Counted from the first letter of the stretch, positions 9,874 to 18,819 are shown. The stretch: DNA of 64,000 bases from an uncultured Flavobacteriales bacterium (GCA_943789205.1 CALSTG010000001.1:1974435-2038434), one strand, 5' to 3'. Numbers and translations: made by a program. The notes: generated by a model not told the origin, from the letters alone.

Positions 9874-12186
9874 TTAATTTTTTAATTGGTCAACTCTCTT
9901 TTGTCTCTGCATGGGATTTTCCTCAAGTTTCATTCTCATTTTTCGTTGCTGAAAAAGCTCATATCTCGAAGGAATTACTTTCCTCGGCCACGAGTTGTTT
10001 TGAAGATCAGTATCAGCTGTTTCAAGGAATGGGTCCAATTGAAAGCTTTCAACTTCCTTTTCAAGAATGAAAACTTTAGAGATATTGTATTCCTTTGCTC
10101 TCCAGACCTCTGCTGGAATTCTTATTATTTCGGATGTTTGGTCCATGTACGAGACTTTAATTATTAGAGGCATTACCAATCCTCCTACATTTTCAAACGA
10201 AAGCTCATAGAAAAAGTAGCCTGCATTCAATAATTTTATTTTATCATCGTCCAATTCCCCTTTTAAATCTTGGTATTCTTTTAAATCTAAAGCATCTACT
10301 TTGAAAATATCTCGCTTACCATAAAAGTCATCAATATTTTCATCCTTCTCGTTGATGGTTTCTTTTATTTGAGTTCTATTTCGTGTTTCACCAATATGAA
10401 CATCTCTATTTTCATATTGATTTCTCGAAAATGATTTTTCTACTTCTGGGTTTTGTGTATTCAGCTGAAATAACTTTACATCCGTTAAAGCAATGTCAAC
10501 ATGGTCCGTACTAAAGAACCATCCTCGCCAGAACCAATCTAAGTCAACTGCGGAAGCATCCTCCATAGTTCTAAAGAAATCAGCTGGCGTGGGATGTTTA
10601 AACTTCCACCGCTCACAATAAGTTTTGAAGGCATAATCAAAAAGCTCACGCCCCATAATCGTTTCCCTAAGTATGTTTAATGCCGTAGCAGGTTTTCCAT
10701 AGGCATTGTTACCAAATTGTCGTATTGATTCTGAATTGGTCATAATCGGTGAAATATTAGATTTATCACCTCTCATATAATCAGCAATTTTATAAGCAGG
10801 ACCTCTTCTTGAAGGGTAACCTCTTTCCCATTCTTGTTCAGTCAAATATTGAACAAAGGTATTCAGACCTTCATCCATCCAGGTCCATTGTCTTTCATCT
10901 GAATTGATGATCATAGGGAAAAAGTTATGACCTACTTCATGTATAATTACACCCCACATACCATATTTCGTTCTTTCTGTGTAAGTGCCATCTGATTCCG
11001 GACGACCACCGTTAAAACAAATCATAGGGTATTCCATGCCAATTGATTTTGAATGCACAGATATCGCAACAGGGTAGGGATAGTCAACAGTGAACTTAGA
11101 ATAGGTATCAACAGTGTGCGCTACAAGTTTTGTAGAGTATCTTTCCCATAAAGGATTTCCTTCTTTTGGATAGAAAGACATGCATAGAACGTTCTTATCT
11201 CCCACAGTTGTATTTTGAGCATCCCAAATGAATTTCCTCGAGGAAGCGAATGCGAAATCACGGACATTTTTTGCTTTGAAGCGCCATGTTTTCAGTGATT
11301 TCAATTTGTTTTTTTCCGTCTTCTCAGCTTCTTCTTGCGTTACAATGAATTCAGGGGCATTCGCTTTCCTGGCTTTCTGTAGTCTTTTTCGTTGTGTTGC
11401 AGAAAGCACAGTACTTTCATTCTGTAGTGTTCCTGTTGCGGCTACAATATGATCACCTGGAACAGTTAGTGAAACGTCATAGTTACCGAATGGCAAGGTG
11501 AATTCACCACGACCTAAAAACTGCTTATTTTGCCACCCTGAAACATCGTCATAAACACACATTCGAGGAAAGAATTGTGCAATAGTGTATATGTAATTGT
11601 CTTCCTCTTTGAAATATTCATAGCCGGATCTTCCGCCTACAGCCATTCTATCATTGATGTTATACCACCATTTAATTTTGAATGAAATGCTTCCGTTTGT
11701 TTTCAGTGGTTGCTTTAGGTCAATTCTAAGCATTGTTTTATTTATGGCATAACATAAGTCTTCACCATTTGTGGCTTTAACTTCTTCAATTTTAAAACCG
11801 CCTTCATAATTAAATAGCTTTCTTTCAATCTGCTCTAATGAGCGGAAATCTTCCATTTTTTCTACGGTAATTAATTTTGTGTCCGATGATTTAGAAAAAA
11901 GGTTTTGATCTAGCTGTAACCAAAGATAAGCCAGGGCGTCAGGTGAATTATTGGTATAGGTAATGGTTTCAATACCTCTTAAGACTTGTGTGTCATCCTC
12001 AAGTGTAAGCTCCATTTTATAATCAGCTTGCTGCTGATAGTAATTGTGGCCTGGTGCTCCCGCAGCATTTCGATATTCGTTAGGTGTTGGAATTAAGTTC
12101 TCTATTTGTGCGAATTTCTGTTGAGAGAATAAGCTGGTATTCATAGAAATAAAACAAAGAATAAGTAGTATTAAGTTAGTTTTCAT
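9874..12186 (-). CDS. M1-family zinc metallopeptidase
   Basis: This is a 770-residue secreted or periplasmic peptidase with a signal peptide (about 1-21). The zinc site HEVGH is at about 415-419, and the downstream zinc-ligand glutamate is in WMDEGLNTF about 18 residues on. The substrate-binding part includes GMEYPMICFNGG. The family cleaves N-terminal residues from peptides or trims proteins, but Bacteroidota members with a C-terminal extension are poorly characterised. The start codon overlaps the stop of the DUF6702 gene by 4 bases (ATGA), so the two are translationally coupled. Confidence 0.9.
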   Translation of the reverse strand: MKTNLILLILCFISMNTSLFSQQKFAQIENLIPTPNEYRNAAGAPGHNYYQQQADYKMELTLEDDTQVLRGIETITYTNNSPDALAYLWLQLDQNLFSKSSDTKLITVEKMEDFRSLEQIERKLFNYEGGFKIEEVKATNGEDLCYAINKTMLRIDLKQPLKTNGSISFKIKWWYNINDRMAVGGRSGYEYFKEEDNYIYTIAQFFPRMCVYDDVSGWQNKQFLGRGEFTLPFGNYDVSLTVPGDHIVAATGTLQNESTVLSATQRKRLQKARKANAPEFIVTQEEAEKTEKNKLKSLKTWRFKAKNVRDFAFASSRKFIWDAQNTTVGDKNVLCMSFYPKEGNPLWERYSTKLVAHTVDTYSKFTVDYPYPVAISVHSKSIGMEYPMICFNGGRPESDGTYTERTKYGMWGVIIHEVGHNFFPMIINSDERQWTWMDEGLNTFVQYLTEQEWERGYPSRRGPAYKIADYMRGDKSNISPIMTNSESIRQFGNNAYGKPATALNILRETIMGRELFDYAFKTYCERWKFKHPTPADFFRTMEDASAVDLDWFWRGWFFSTDHVDIALTDVKLFQLNTQNPEVEKSFSRNQYENRDVHIGETRNRTQIKETINEKDENIDDFYGKRDIFKVDALDLKEYQDLKGELDDDKIKLLNAGYFFYELSFENVGGLVMPLIIKVSYMDQTSEIIRIPAEVWRAKEYNISKVFILEKEVESFQLDPFLETADTDLQNNSWPRKVIPSRYELFQQRKMRMKLEENPMQRQKRVDQLKN

Positions 12187-12677
12187 AATTCGATTTCATT
12201 TTCTCTTTTAAAAACAAAGAAGTTGTATACAGTTTGTTTATTGACCTGCTTGTAAGAAAGTTTATTTTGTTGTTCTGTATGCACATTCATAAATAATCCA
12301 TAAAAAAGTTGAACCGTTGTTTTATCAAAAGATTCACTCTTCAGATAAATCGAACAATTACCATCTTGAAATAGTTCATGACCAACATAGAATAAGGTTA
12401 TTTCTTTTTTATTATCGTACACTTTGAATCCCTCAAAAATAATTTCGTCAATCATTTTCATCCGAAGTGATTCTTCAATAAGGCCACTTTCAAGTTGAGA
12501 GTCGATTATTTTTTTTTCAATTGCGAAAGACTCTAGATCATGGGAAGAAACCGTCAGTGTTACTTCAAGACATTCACACGTTGGATTGTATTCCATTTCA
12601 GCAAAAGAAAAATACGATTCGTGCGCGGAAGATAAGAGGCACAAGCCTGAAAAAAAGAGGACAATTATAAATTTCAT
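12183..12677 (-). CDS. DUF6702-like secreted protein
   Basis: The product is 164 residues when started at the ATG at 12677, which gives a clean signal peptide (MKFIIVLFFSGLCLLSSAHES). A longer frame from 12770 would read through the terminator of the upstream gene and is rejected. The mature part is beta-rich, with LEVTLTVSSHDLESFAI and YLKSESFDKTTVQLFYG. Small proteins of this type precede M1 peptidases in Bacteroidota, and here the gene overlaps the peptidase by 4 bases. Function is unknown; a periplasmic partner of the peptidase is inferred from context. Confidence 0.75.
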   Translation of the reverse strand: MKFIIVLFFSGLCLLSSAHESYFSFAEMEYNPTCECLEVTLTVSSHDLESFAIEKKIIDSQLESGLIEESLRMKMIDEIIFEGFKVYDNKKEITLFYVGHELFQDGNCSIYLKSESFDKTTVQLFYGLFMNVHTEQQNKLSYKQVNKQTVYNFFVFKRENEIEL

Positions 12678-12726
12678 GGTTGGCGAATTTACAAAAAGAT
12701 TTTTCCCTTTCCTTAGAATCGAGCCA

Positions 12727-12753
12727 TAAAAAAAGCCCCAAATAGGGGCTTTA
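12727..12753 (-). terminator. Rho-independent terminator of the glucosaminidase gene
   Basis: On the minus strand AAAGCCCC pairs with GGGGCTTT (12732-12739 with 12745-12752, 5-base loop), followed by seven T. It lies 36 bases past the stop of the glucosaminidase gene and before the DUF6702 start. Confidence 0.85.
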
Positions 12754-12788
12754 AAACAAACAACAAACAAATTCCCGCTGACCTTGGT

Positions 12789-13673
12789 CTAGCGAAGGAA
12801 TATTTTTTCTCCTTTCTGCAGAAGCTGATTAGGAGTAGATATTTGGTTGAATTTCATTAATGCTTTGATACGCACACCTTCTACTTGAGATAAATGGGCT
12901 AGGGTAGTGCTGGATTTAAGAATCACATAAGCTTTACTACTTTTATTTTTTTTACGTTGCAAATAGATAGGAGAATCAACTTGTAAAGATTCACAATTAC
13001 TCATGACTGCATTATATTTGTGTAATTGTCTTAGCGTAAGACCTGTACGTTGGCTTATTTTGAAAAACGTATCATTTTTTTGAGCAGCAATTACATTGAG
13101 TTTGTTAATTGAATAGGCTTTAAGGTGCGTTTCGTGAGAACCATTAAAAGCTACTTCAGGTAATTCATTTTCTCGGTCATATGTATAAAGCTGTTCATCT
13201 TCTATAAGTTGAATCAAACGTTCAGCATATTTTGGATTTGTTGCATAACCTGCCTTGCTCAGTCCGTGTGCCCAAGATTTATAATCCTCTATAGACAAAT
13301 CAAAAAGAAAAGCGTAGCGTTTATTTGTAGTAAGAAATAAACTATGGTCTAAGTAGGAGTCTTTGACTCTAGAATAGGAACGGAAACATTCATTTTTTTT
13401 ATCATCATCGTGATACGAAGTTTTACCTTTCCATTGGCTGCCACATTTAATACCGAAGTGGTTGTTGGACGAACGTGCTAAAAAAGAGTTTCCAGAACCA
13501 GATTCTAAAATACCTTGCGCTAAGGTAATACTTGCCGGGATTTTATGAATGTGCATTTGGCTTACTGCGATATAGCTATATTCATCAATATATACCTTCC
13601 TCGCACTAAAGATGTGCGCCCAAAGTAATGATGGGAAAGCAGAGATTAGAAAAATAGCTAGAAACCGGGTCAT
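12789..13673 (-). CDS. Glucosaminidase-domain peptidoglycan hydrolase with LysM repeats
   Basis: The 294-residue product starts at ATG 13673, which opens a signal peptide (MTRFLAIFLISAFPSLLWAH). The frame could begin 13 codons earlier, but that would hide the signal. Residues about 25-160 form a GH73-type glucosaminidase domain with AQGILESGSGNS (catalytic Glu), NNHFGIKC, SYLDHSLFL and KAGYATNPKYAERLI. Two LysM-like modules follow (about 195-240 and 250-293) with FFKISQRTGLTLRQLHKYN and LSQVEGVRIKALMKFN. It should cleave glycan bonds in peptidoglycan during growth or division. A strong terminator follows it. Confidence 0.9.
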   Translation of the reverse strand: MTRFLAIFLISAFPSLLWAHIFSARKVYIDEYSYIAVSQMHIHKIPASITLAQGILESGSGNSFLARSSNNHFGIKCGSQWKGKTSYHDDDKKNECFRSYSRVKDSYLDHSLFLTTNKRYAFLFDLSIEDYKSWAHGLSKAGYATNPKYAERLIQLIEDEQLYTYDRENELPEVAFNGSHETHLKAYSINKLNVIAAQKNDTFFKISQRTGLTLRQLHKYNAVMSNCESLQVDSPIYLQRKKNKSSKAYVILKSSTTLAHLSQVEGVRIKALMKFNQISTPNQLLQKGEKIFLR

Positions 13674-13799
13674 AATATTCGTTGTGTGAATGGTGAAACG
13701 CAAATAATTCAAATAGGTTTCATTTTATTATGAAAACTATTGACGAAAAGCTAAGGTGTGATGTCTTGACTTAATCTACGATGTAGGAAAATCACCGAA

Positions 13800-14336
13800 T
13801 TATAAGCGGTACTTTTTGAAAAAAGCATCCCAGTTCCAAATATAATTCGCAACAACCTCATCCATCCTTTTTAGAAATAAAGGGTTTGGTGCGCGCATTC
13901 TCTTGAAATATTCATCCTGAAAATCATTCAGCTTGTATTTGTGAAAGATGGCCTTGGACATACCGTAAATCCAATTTTTAGAAGGATGGTTCACTCGAGA
14001 AATGAACTTTTGATATCCTCGAATAAGCTTAATAAAGTCTTCCTCACCCATATCATATATTTGAGCAAGCTTTTTAAATATTAGAGATTCCACTCTTGAT
14101 GCTTGGTCGGCATCAAAGGTACTTTCAAGAAAGGATAGATTGCCTACGATAATGACCATTCCAAATTCTCCACTTGCTGTTTCTTCAATGCTTGGAGAGC
14201 TCACAAATACGGGGTCCTCATTGATCAGGGAAGCGATTTCCTGGAAGCCTTTGTCGACAGAATCAAAAATTGCATTTATAAAAATATTTGCAACTTGATT
14301 GTCAGATAATTTCTTTTTAATCAGTGTCCGAAACAT
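13800..14336 (-). CDS. Conserved hypothetical protein, cytoplasmic, 178 aa
   Basis: Not recognised. The 178-residue sequence has no signal peptide or membrane segment. The C-terminal half is helical and basic/aromatic (VNHPSKNWIYGMSKAIFHKYKLNDFQDEYFKRMR, split over 114-146), ending in IWNWDAFFKKYRL. A central beta-like stretch GEFGMVIIVGNL precedes it. It is a single gene between the glucosaminidase gene and the divergent cyclophilin gene. Base composition matches its neighbours, so it looks like a normal lineage gene, not an import. Confidence 0.7.
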   Translation of the reverse strand: MFRTLIKKKLSDNQVANIFINAIFDSVDKGFQEIASLINEDPVFVSSPSIEETASGEFGMVIIVGNLSFLESTFDADQASRVESLIFKKLAQIYDMGEEDFIKLIRGYQKFISRVNHPSKNWIYGMSKAIFHKYKLNDFQDEYFKRMRAPNPLFLKRMDEVVANYIWNWDAFFKKYRL

Positions 14337-14481
14337 TTTACTTCATCTCAACGGGTTATCCAAAGATAATTGCTAGAAACCTTGAAAATCCAACGCTTTT
14401 TTGAGGTTTATCAACGAAGTTTTCAACAATATGGAGGTTTGCCTGAAAAAAAATTAATTTTACGGCTCAAAAAACATAGAA

Positions 14482-14931
14482 ATGGAAGTGATTATTAAAA
14501 CAAGTAAAGGTGAAATGAAGGTGTCTCTATATACTGAAGATGCACCTAACACGGTAAAAAACTTTGTTAAATTAATAGAGGATGGCTACTATAATGGCTT
14601 AAAATGGCACAGAGTTATACCAGATTTCGTTATTCAAGGTGGGTGTCCGAATACCAGAGCAGGTGAAAATGGTATGCCTGGCACAGGTGGTCCGGGATAT
14701 CAGATTGATTGCGAATTAGATGGTGAGAATCAACATCATGACCGTGGTGTATTGTCAATGGCTCATGCAGGTAGAAATACGGGTGGATCTCAATTTTTTG
14801 TTTGTCACAGTCGCACAAACACGGCACATTTAGACAGAAATCATACTTGTTTTGGCAAAGTAACTGACGGTTTAGATGTTATTGATGCCATAGTTGAAGG
14901 TGATGCTATTGAATCGATGGAATTGATATAA
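14482..14931 (+). CDS. Cyclophilin-type peptidyl-prolyl cis-trans isomerase
   Basis: The 149-residue, single-domain cyclophilin accelerates isomerisation of Xaa-Pro bonds. Visible family motifs are KWHRVIPDFVIQGGCP (catalytic Arg of HRVI), GGPGYQIDCE, GVLSMAHAG, GGSQFFVCH (Gln-Phe-Phe active-site strand) and CFGKVTDGLDV. There is no signal peptide, so it is cytoplasmic. It is monocistronic on the plus strand. Its stop codon lies inside the left arm of a large imperfect hairpin (14928-14993) that borders the G8-gene island. Confidence 0.93.
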   Translation: MEVIIKTSKGEMKVSLYTEDAPNTVKNFVKLIEDGYYNGLKWHRVIPDFVIQGGCPNTRAGENGMPGTGGPGYQIDCELDGENQHHDRGVLSMAHAGRNTGGSQFFVCHSRTNTAHLDRNHTCFGKVTDGLDVIDAIVEGDAIESMELI

Positions 14932-14993
14932 CGTTCTGTGTATGGTGCGTATCCCGAAGGGTATGCAATATACACCTTGTTACCACACGTTAT
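14928..14993. repeat. Imperfect 66-bp hairpin element (left border of island)
   Basis: The outer arms ATAACGT/ACGTTAT (14928-14934, 14987-14993) are perfect. A middle stem GTGTAT/ATACAC (14938-14943, 14970-14975) and an inner stem TGCGTA-CCC/GGG-TATGCA (14946-14955, 14959-14967) with one bulged T and a GAA loop complete it. The 3-versus-11 asymmetric internal loop and the extrahelical base resemble folded cassette recombination sites, but the integron core consensus is not matched. It also separates two convergent genes and may act as a terminator. Confidence 0.5.
14979..14992 (+). repeat. Inverted repeat, left copy flanking the G8 gene
   Basis: GTTACCACACGTTA here is matched in inverse orientation by TAATGTGTGGTAAC at 17881-17894 with one mismatch in 14. 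The two copies sit 2 and 12 bases outside the G8 coding region. Confidence 0.6.
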
Positions 14994-14994
14994 T

Positions 14995-17868
14995 TTATTC
15001 AACAATTACCTTCTTAGTAAATACCGCTTGATTATCTTTAACATAAACTGTTATAAAATAAATCCCTGAGTACAATTTGCTTAACTGAAATGAATTTTGT
15101 GTAGATAAAACATTTTTATTAATTAATTGTCCCATAGTATTATACACCTCAACTTTTTCTATTACTTGAGATGTATTAATATTAAAAACTCCATCTTTAG
15201 AAGGGTTAGGAAATATCAACATCTCTTTTTCTAAATTGAAATCATCAATGCTCAATATACTCCCATCTACCTTTCCACCAATAATCATGGGATGGGAGAC
15301 AGCATTAGAAGGCGTGATAGTTCCTACATAGGAATTTTCGTGTTCTGCAAACAATTGCGCGTTTGTTTGACCTGCAAACTCACCATCGATACAATCACTG
15401 GGGTCACTAAAGCTACAGGCATTTCCTGAACTACCAGATACTATCGGAATAAAGTCCGCATCTTGAGCATTATAATAGGCTCTCGAATTACTAAATGGTC
15501 CAAAATTCAAGTGGATTTCTTGAGGTGCTAAGAAAAACTCTGAATCACTCTTAGCATCATCCAACAAGGGAAATCCTTTTTGTCCTACTTCATCATAAAA
15601 TATATAGGGGTCAAGAATAATATTATTGTTTGGGTTATTAAATGAAATCGCACCTTCAATCAGAATTTCCGACTTTGTGGGATTAGTAGAAAGCATTCCT
15701 ATTCCGAACCCTTCGCCTTCATCCCCATTGTCAATTGGTACACTGGGAGGACTGATTAAAATATCAGTTCCAGCATTGTTAAAGATTCCACCATTTATAG
15801 TTACCTGAGCATTTTGAGGGAGAGCAACACCTACAGCATTTCCAGAAAAACCTTCTATAGTGTTATTATTCAATACCCAATGATGCGTATTATGAAAATA
15901 ATCCAAATCTAACCCTATTACTTCGGGTTCATCAGGTACATAATTAGGTGAAGGGTTTGTGCCATAGTCTTCGATGCCCGAACGACCGCCATAACCAACT
16001 AATCTCGAATTTTGAATGGTAACATTGGTCGTATAATTATGCTCAAAACCAACTTTCCCGATATTCCAGAGAATTGTGCCATCGAAAACCAAATTCAATT
16101 GGTCTTTGTACACATCTGGCAAGTCATTAATCCATTCGTTAGGGTCAGTTATAGTAGGGTCCGTTTTGCGATGAAATTCAGTATGCACATAATAAGTCTG
16201 AACGCCCCTCACGAAATTGTAAGCAATATTATTCAAAAAAGGTCTGGCTTGTAAATACCAAATATCGAGTACAAAGTTGGGATAAGTCGATTTCCAATTG
16301 TGCAAGGCTTGGTTTAGAGTGGGAAATTCCGATGCAGGCACATGAGCATCAATATCGCCTCGTGCCATGCCCAAGCCTTTTTCTACCAGACCATCCGTCC
16401 AATATACATAGGCATGCCCTGTGCAACCCGAAACAACATTACCCTGTACCGTTACACCCGTACCATGCAACCAGAATCCATCTCCTTGCCAGGCAAAATC
16501 TTGTCTCCCTTCTCTAATATCTGATAATGCTTGTGTTACTTCACCATCTGTATAAGAATCTCTCGGACGAGGAGCTGTCAAAATAGGATTGGCTGGGTTA
16601 ACCGTTCTAATCGCAATGTTTTCGATAAAAGAACCCGTTTCGTTTCCTGCTTCGGTATTAAATGCACCACCAACTACATTATAGCTTACATTTCTTATAA
16701 AATCTACTCTTGCTGAATGATTGACAAAGCCCCATCCTGGGTCATTATTGACTACACAGCCTTCTACTTTCGCAGGAGTTGGTAATGGTGTGATAGGTTT
16801 AGCAGGAAAAACGGAGACATCTAATCCTCCTCTATGAAAATGAATTGAATAACGACCTCTTGGGTTTTTTCCTCCGTTTGGAATCGCTTGTCCTGTATTT
16901 TGATTGGCATCTAAATCTTCAAAATCCCAATCGTCTAATATGATAGACTTATCCGTTCTACCTAAGTTATTGGCTTCTACATATTTTAAATCTACATTAA
17001 GAGTATGCATAAACATCAGATGCCCTCTGGGTTTATGAAATTCCCCACTAATTGAAGAAACACTTGTATTTTCAGATGACACCACGATATTCCTACTCAA
17101 ATTTGCAACATGTACATCCAAATCGGAAGCTTGTGTTGGTGCTTTATGGTCTCTAACTAAAGCTGGTGTAAATGTTATTGTATTTCCCAAAACGGCAGTA
17201 ATGGTAACCATTTCATCTTTTTCAAACTCTGAGGTATTGGAAATAGAAACATTTGTAATAGGGTCGGTTCCAGCCACCACCAATTTATCACCGACTTGCC
17301 ATCCTGTTGGGGCAGTGCTCAATACGAATTGCGTTGCTCCTGCCGATGGATGCGTTTGAAGTGTTAGCCAACTGGTTTTGTCCGCTCCATGCATCGTCGT
17401 TGTCCCCATCAACACAGCTCCTGGTGCAAATCTCTCTGGGTCAAATGTACTAGTTGTACCTCCTCGTTCTGCAAAAACCAAATTTGCCTTCACATTTGAG
17501 TCTATCTTATCTGTTGCCTTTCCTATCTCTAAAGTTGCTGTCATAGCACTAAACAAATACTCTGTACGCAACTCTGTATTTACATTGGTAGCAAATTGTA
17601 AGGTTGCTCCATCGTCAATTCGTATGGACTTAAATTCTTCTGGTATCATCCCATCTACCGTAACGGTTATTCCATTTGGGATTAGAATACGGTCATCATT
17701 TACTGGCAAAGTTCCTCCCCAAGTAGCAACTGAACTCCAGTTTCCAGAATTAGTTGCAGTTTTGGTAGCAGTACCTGAAACTTGCATAGGCGTTTGTGAA
17801 AAACCTTTATTCGTGTTACAAATGACTAAGAATAGAGTTAATAAAATTGGAAATAGTTTACTCTTCAT
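14995..17868 (-). CDS. Secreted G8-domain beta-helix protein with T9SS type A sorting signal
   Basis: This is a 957-residue exported protein. The signal peptide covers about 1-25 (ends KGFSQ). A G8 domain occupies roughly 40-165 (WSSVATWGG, ILIPNGITVTVDG, LRTEYLF). A long right-handed beta-helix region with many Asn/Gly turns follows (KVEGCVVNNDPGWGF, NTIEGFSGNAVG). The last ~75 residues are a T9SS type A domain (LIFPNPSKDGVFN, GIYFITVYV). G8 is found in CEMIP/TMEM2-type hyaluronan-binding or degrading proteins and in bacterial surface proteins, so glycan binding or cleavage is plausible but not shown. The gene is flanked by 14-bp inverted repeats and hairpins between housekeeping genes, suggesting it was acquired. 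Confidence 0.85.
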   Translation of the reverse strand: MKSKLFPILLTLFLVICNTNKGFSQTPMQVSGTATKTATNSGNWSSVATWGGTLPVNDDRILIPNGITVTVDGMIPEEFKSIRIDDGATLQFATNVNTELRTEYLFSAMTATLEIGKATDKIDSNVKANLVFAERGGTTSTFDPERFAPGAVLMGTTTMHGADKTSWLTLQTHPSAGATQFVLSTAPTGWQVGDKLVVAGTDPITNVSISNTSEFEKDEMVTITAVLGNTITFTPALVRDHKAPTQASDLDVHVANLSRNIVVSSENTSVSSISGEFHKPRGHLMFMHTLNVDLKYVEANNLGRTDKSIILDDWDFEDLDANQNTGQAIPNGGKNPRGRYSIHFHRGGLDVSVFPAKPITPLPTPAKVEGCVVNNDPGWGFVNHSARVDFIRNVSYNVVGGAFNTEAGNETGSFIENIAIRTVNPANPILTAPRPRDSYTDGEVTQALSDIREGRQDFAWQGDGFWLHGTGVTVQGNVVSGCTGHAYVYWTDGLVEKGLGMARGDIDAHVPASEFPTLNQALHNWKSTYPNFVLDIWYLQARPFLNNIAYNFVRGVQTYYVHTEFHRKTDPTITDPNEWINDLPDVYKDQLNLVFDGTILWNIGKVGFEHNYTTNVTIQNSRLVGYGGRSGIEDYGTNPSPNYVPDEPEVIGLDLDYFHNTHHWVLNNNTIEGFSGNAVGVALPQNAQVTINGGIFNNAGTDILISPPSVPIDNGDEGEGFGIGMLSTNPTKSEILIEGAISFNNPNNNIILDPYIFYDEVGQKGFPLLDDAKSDSEFFLAPQEIHLNFGPFSNSRAYYNAQDADFIPIVSGSSGNACSFSDPSDCIDGEFAGQTNAQLFAEHENSYVGTITPSNAVSHPMIIGGKVDGSILSIDDFNLEKEMLIFPNPSKDGVFNINTSQVIEKVEVYNTMGQLINKNVLSTQNSFQLSKLYSGIYFITVYVKDNQAVFTKKVIVE

Positions 17869-17880
17869 ATATTTAATTTT

Positions 17881-17894
17881 TAATGTGTGGTAAC
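17881..17894 (-). repeat. Inverted repeat, right copy flanking the G8 gene
   Basis: TAATGTGTGGTAAC is the inverted partner (13 of 14 matching) of the copy at 14979-14992. It runs into the right hairpin element. Confidence 0.6.
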
Positions 17895-17951
17895 GGTATG
17901 GTCTAAACTCAGTTTTAATGCAGTTTAGATTTTGTTAGAAACTTTTCGTTA
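17891..17951. repeat. Imperfect 61-bp hairpin element (between G8 gene and orphan gene)
   Basis: Outer TAACG/CGTTA (17891-17895, 17947-17951) and inner TCTAAACT/AGTTTAGA (17902-17909, 17922-17929) form nested stems with unequal spacers. Like the left element it has TAACG at one end, TTGTTA and then CGTTA at the other, and nearly the same length. The rest of the 17869-18125 gap is AT-rich with nothing else recognised. Confidence 0.45.
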
Positions 17952-18125
17952 ATACTCAACTTTAATTAATTTCTATGTATGTATAAAGCTTACAAGAAAT
18001 CTATTTTGAACCATGTTTTTTCGATATTTTATTAGTTATTAATTCAATTTAAAATTCGAGCTAACTTTTATTAGTTTTTTCAGGTAACATCAATAGATCA
18101 TCGAGCATGAGTTATCAGAAATGTG

Positions 18126-18590
18126 TCATTCAGATACTTCATCTCTTATTTCATAAACGTCATATTTATCAATAATGGGCATTACAACGAATGATTTCCC
18201 GACAGGGAGTACAATAACTCCATTAAAATCTGATTTAGAGTCTATTTTTTTTGGAAACCCTGTAATAATTGAATTGGAAGACAGAATTCCCTTGTCATAA
18301 GCCTCCGAAGGTAAAAATTCTTGAGATTTATATTTTTCATAAGTCGACCTCAAGCTAACATCTAATGAATTAACAATTTTTTCTTTAGCATTTACATCAA
18401 AATTGGAAATAGCCAAATCAAGGAAAAGCACCATTTTTTGTTTGTCAATAAATAATCCAGCAACTTTACCCAATTCAGAGGTAGATATTATTCCATCATC
18501 TGATTTCGTAAGAACATTATAAAATCTTCCTCCATTATCTAGGGATAAAGTAGCTTCGTTAATATTCTTGTATGGCTCTATCTTTTTCAT
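18126..18590 (-). CDS. Orphan hypothetical protein, 154 aa
   Basis: Not recognised. The 154-residue product has no signal peptide and looks soluble, with a mixed alpha/beta pattern: DNGGRFYNVLTKSDDGIIS near residue 18 and GKSFVVMPIIDKYDVYEI near the end. The repeated ISTSELGKVAGLFID/MVLFLDLAI hydrophobic strands suggest a compact fold. It lies alone between two gaps of about 255 bases, with hairpins on both sides and a 21-bp palindrome 28 bases before its start codon. The setting resembles a gene cassette. A role in stress, defence or toxin neutralisation would be a guess. Confidence 0.6.
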   Translation of the reverse strand: MKKIEPYKNINEATLSLDNGGRFYNVLTKSDDGIISTSELGKVAGLFIDKQKMVLFLDLAISNFDVNAKEKIVNSLDVSLRSTYEKYKSQEFLPSEAYDKGILSSNSIITGFPKKIDSKSDFNGVIVLPVGKSFVVMPIIDKYDVYEIRDEVSE

Positions 18591-18618
18591 GTTTTTTATA
18601 TCTTGTTTCTAACGAGAT

Positions 18619-18639
18619 AATAAACGTAATACGTTTATT
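18619..18639. promoter_or_regulatory. Perfect 21-bp palindrome upstream of orphan gene
   Basis: AATAAACGTA-A-TACGTTTATT is a perfect 10-1-10 palindrome, 28 bases upstream of the ATG at 18590. It has the form of a dimeric-repressor operator. The T run after it on the plus strand is too short and misplaced for a serA terminator. Confidence 0.45.
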
Positions 18640-18731
18640 TTTGGATTTAAAGTTTGGCTAAAGATACATTTTTATTTTCCCATTTTTGTGCACTTTAAAT
18701 CCACCGGTTAATCTATGAAATGATATCTTTT

Positions 18732-18819
18732 TAACACTATTTTGTGAAAGACTAAAGATATGTTTAAGCCTATTTTCTCAAAAATAATTGAGAGACACAA
18801 TGGTTAAACTAAGGTGTTA
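18732..18819. repeat. Nested inverted repeats (possible right border of island)
   Basis: TAACAC/GTGTTA (18732-18737, 18814-18819), GTTTAA/TTAAAC (18762-18767, 18804-18809) and TCTCAA/TTGAGA (18776-18781, 18788-18793) nest around a 6-base loop. The spacers are very unequal, so this is the weakest of the three hairpin elements. It lies just downstream of the serA stop and may also serve as a terminator. Confidence 0.35.

Noticed and set aside
12678-12770. N-terminal extension of the DUF6702 gene
   Set aside because: It would read through the glucosaminidase terminator and hide the signal peptide that begins at 12677.
14938-14975. Ordinary terminator of the cyclophilin gene as the full explanation of the hairpin
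   Set aside because: There is no T run directly after the inner stem, and the outer ATAACGT arms and bulged stem go beyond a terminator. A terminating role in addition is still possible.
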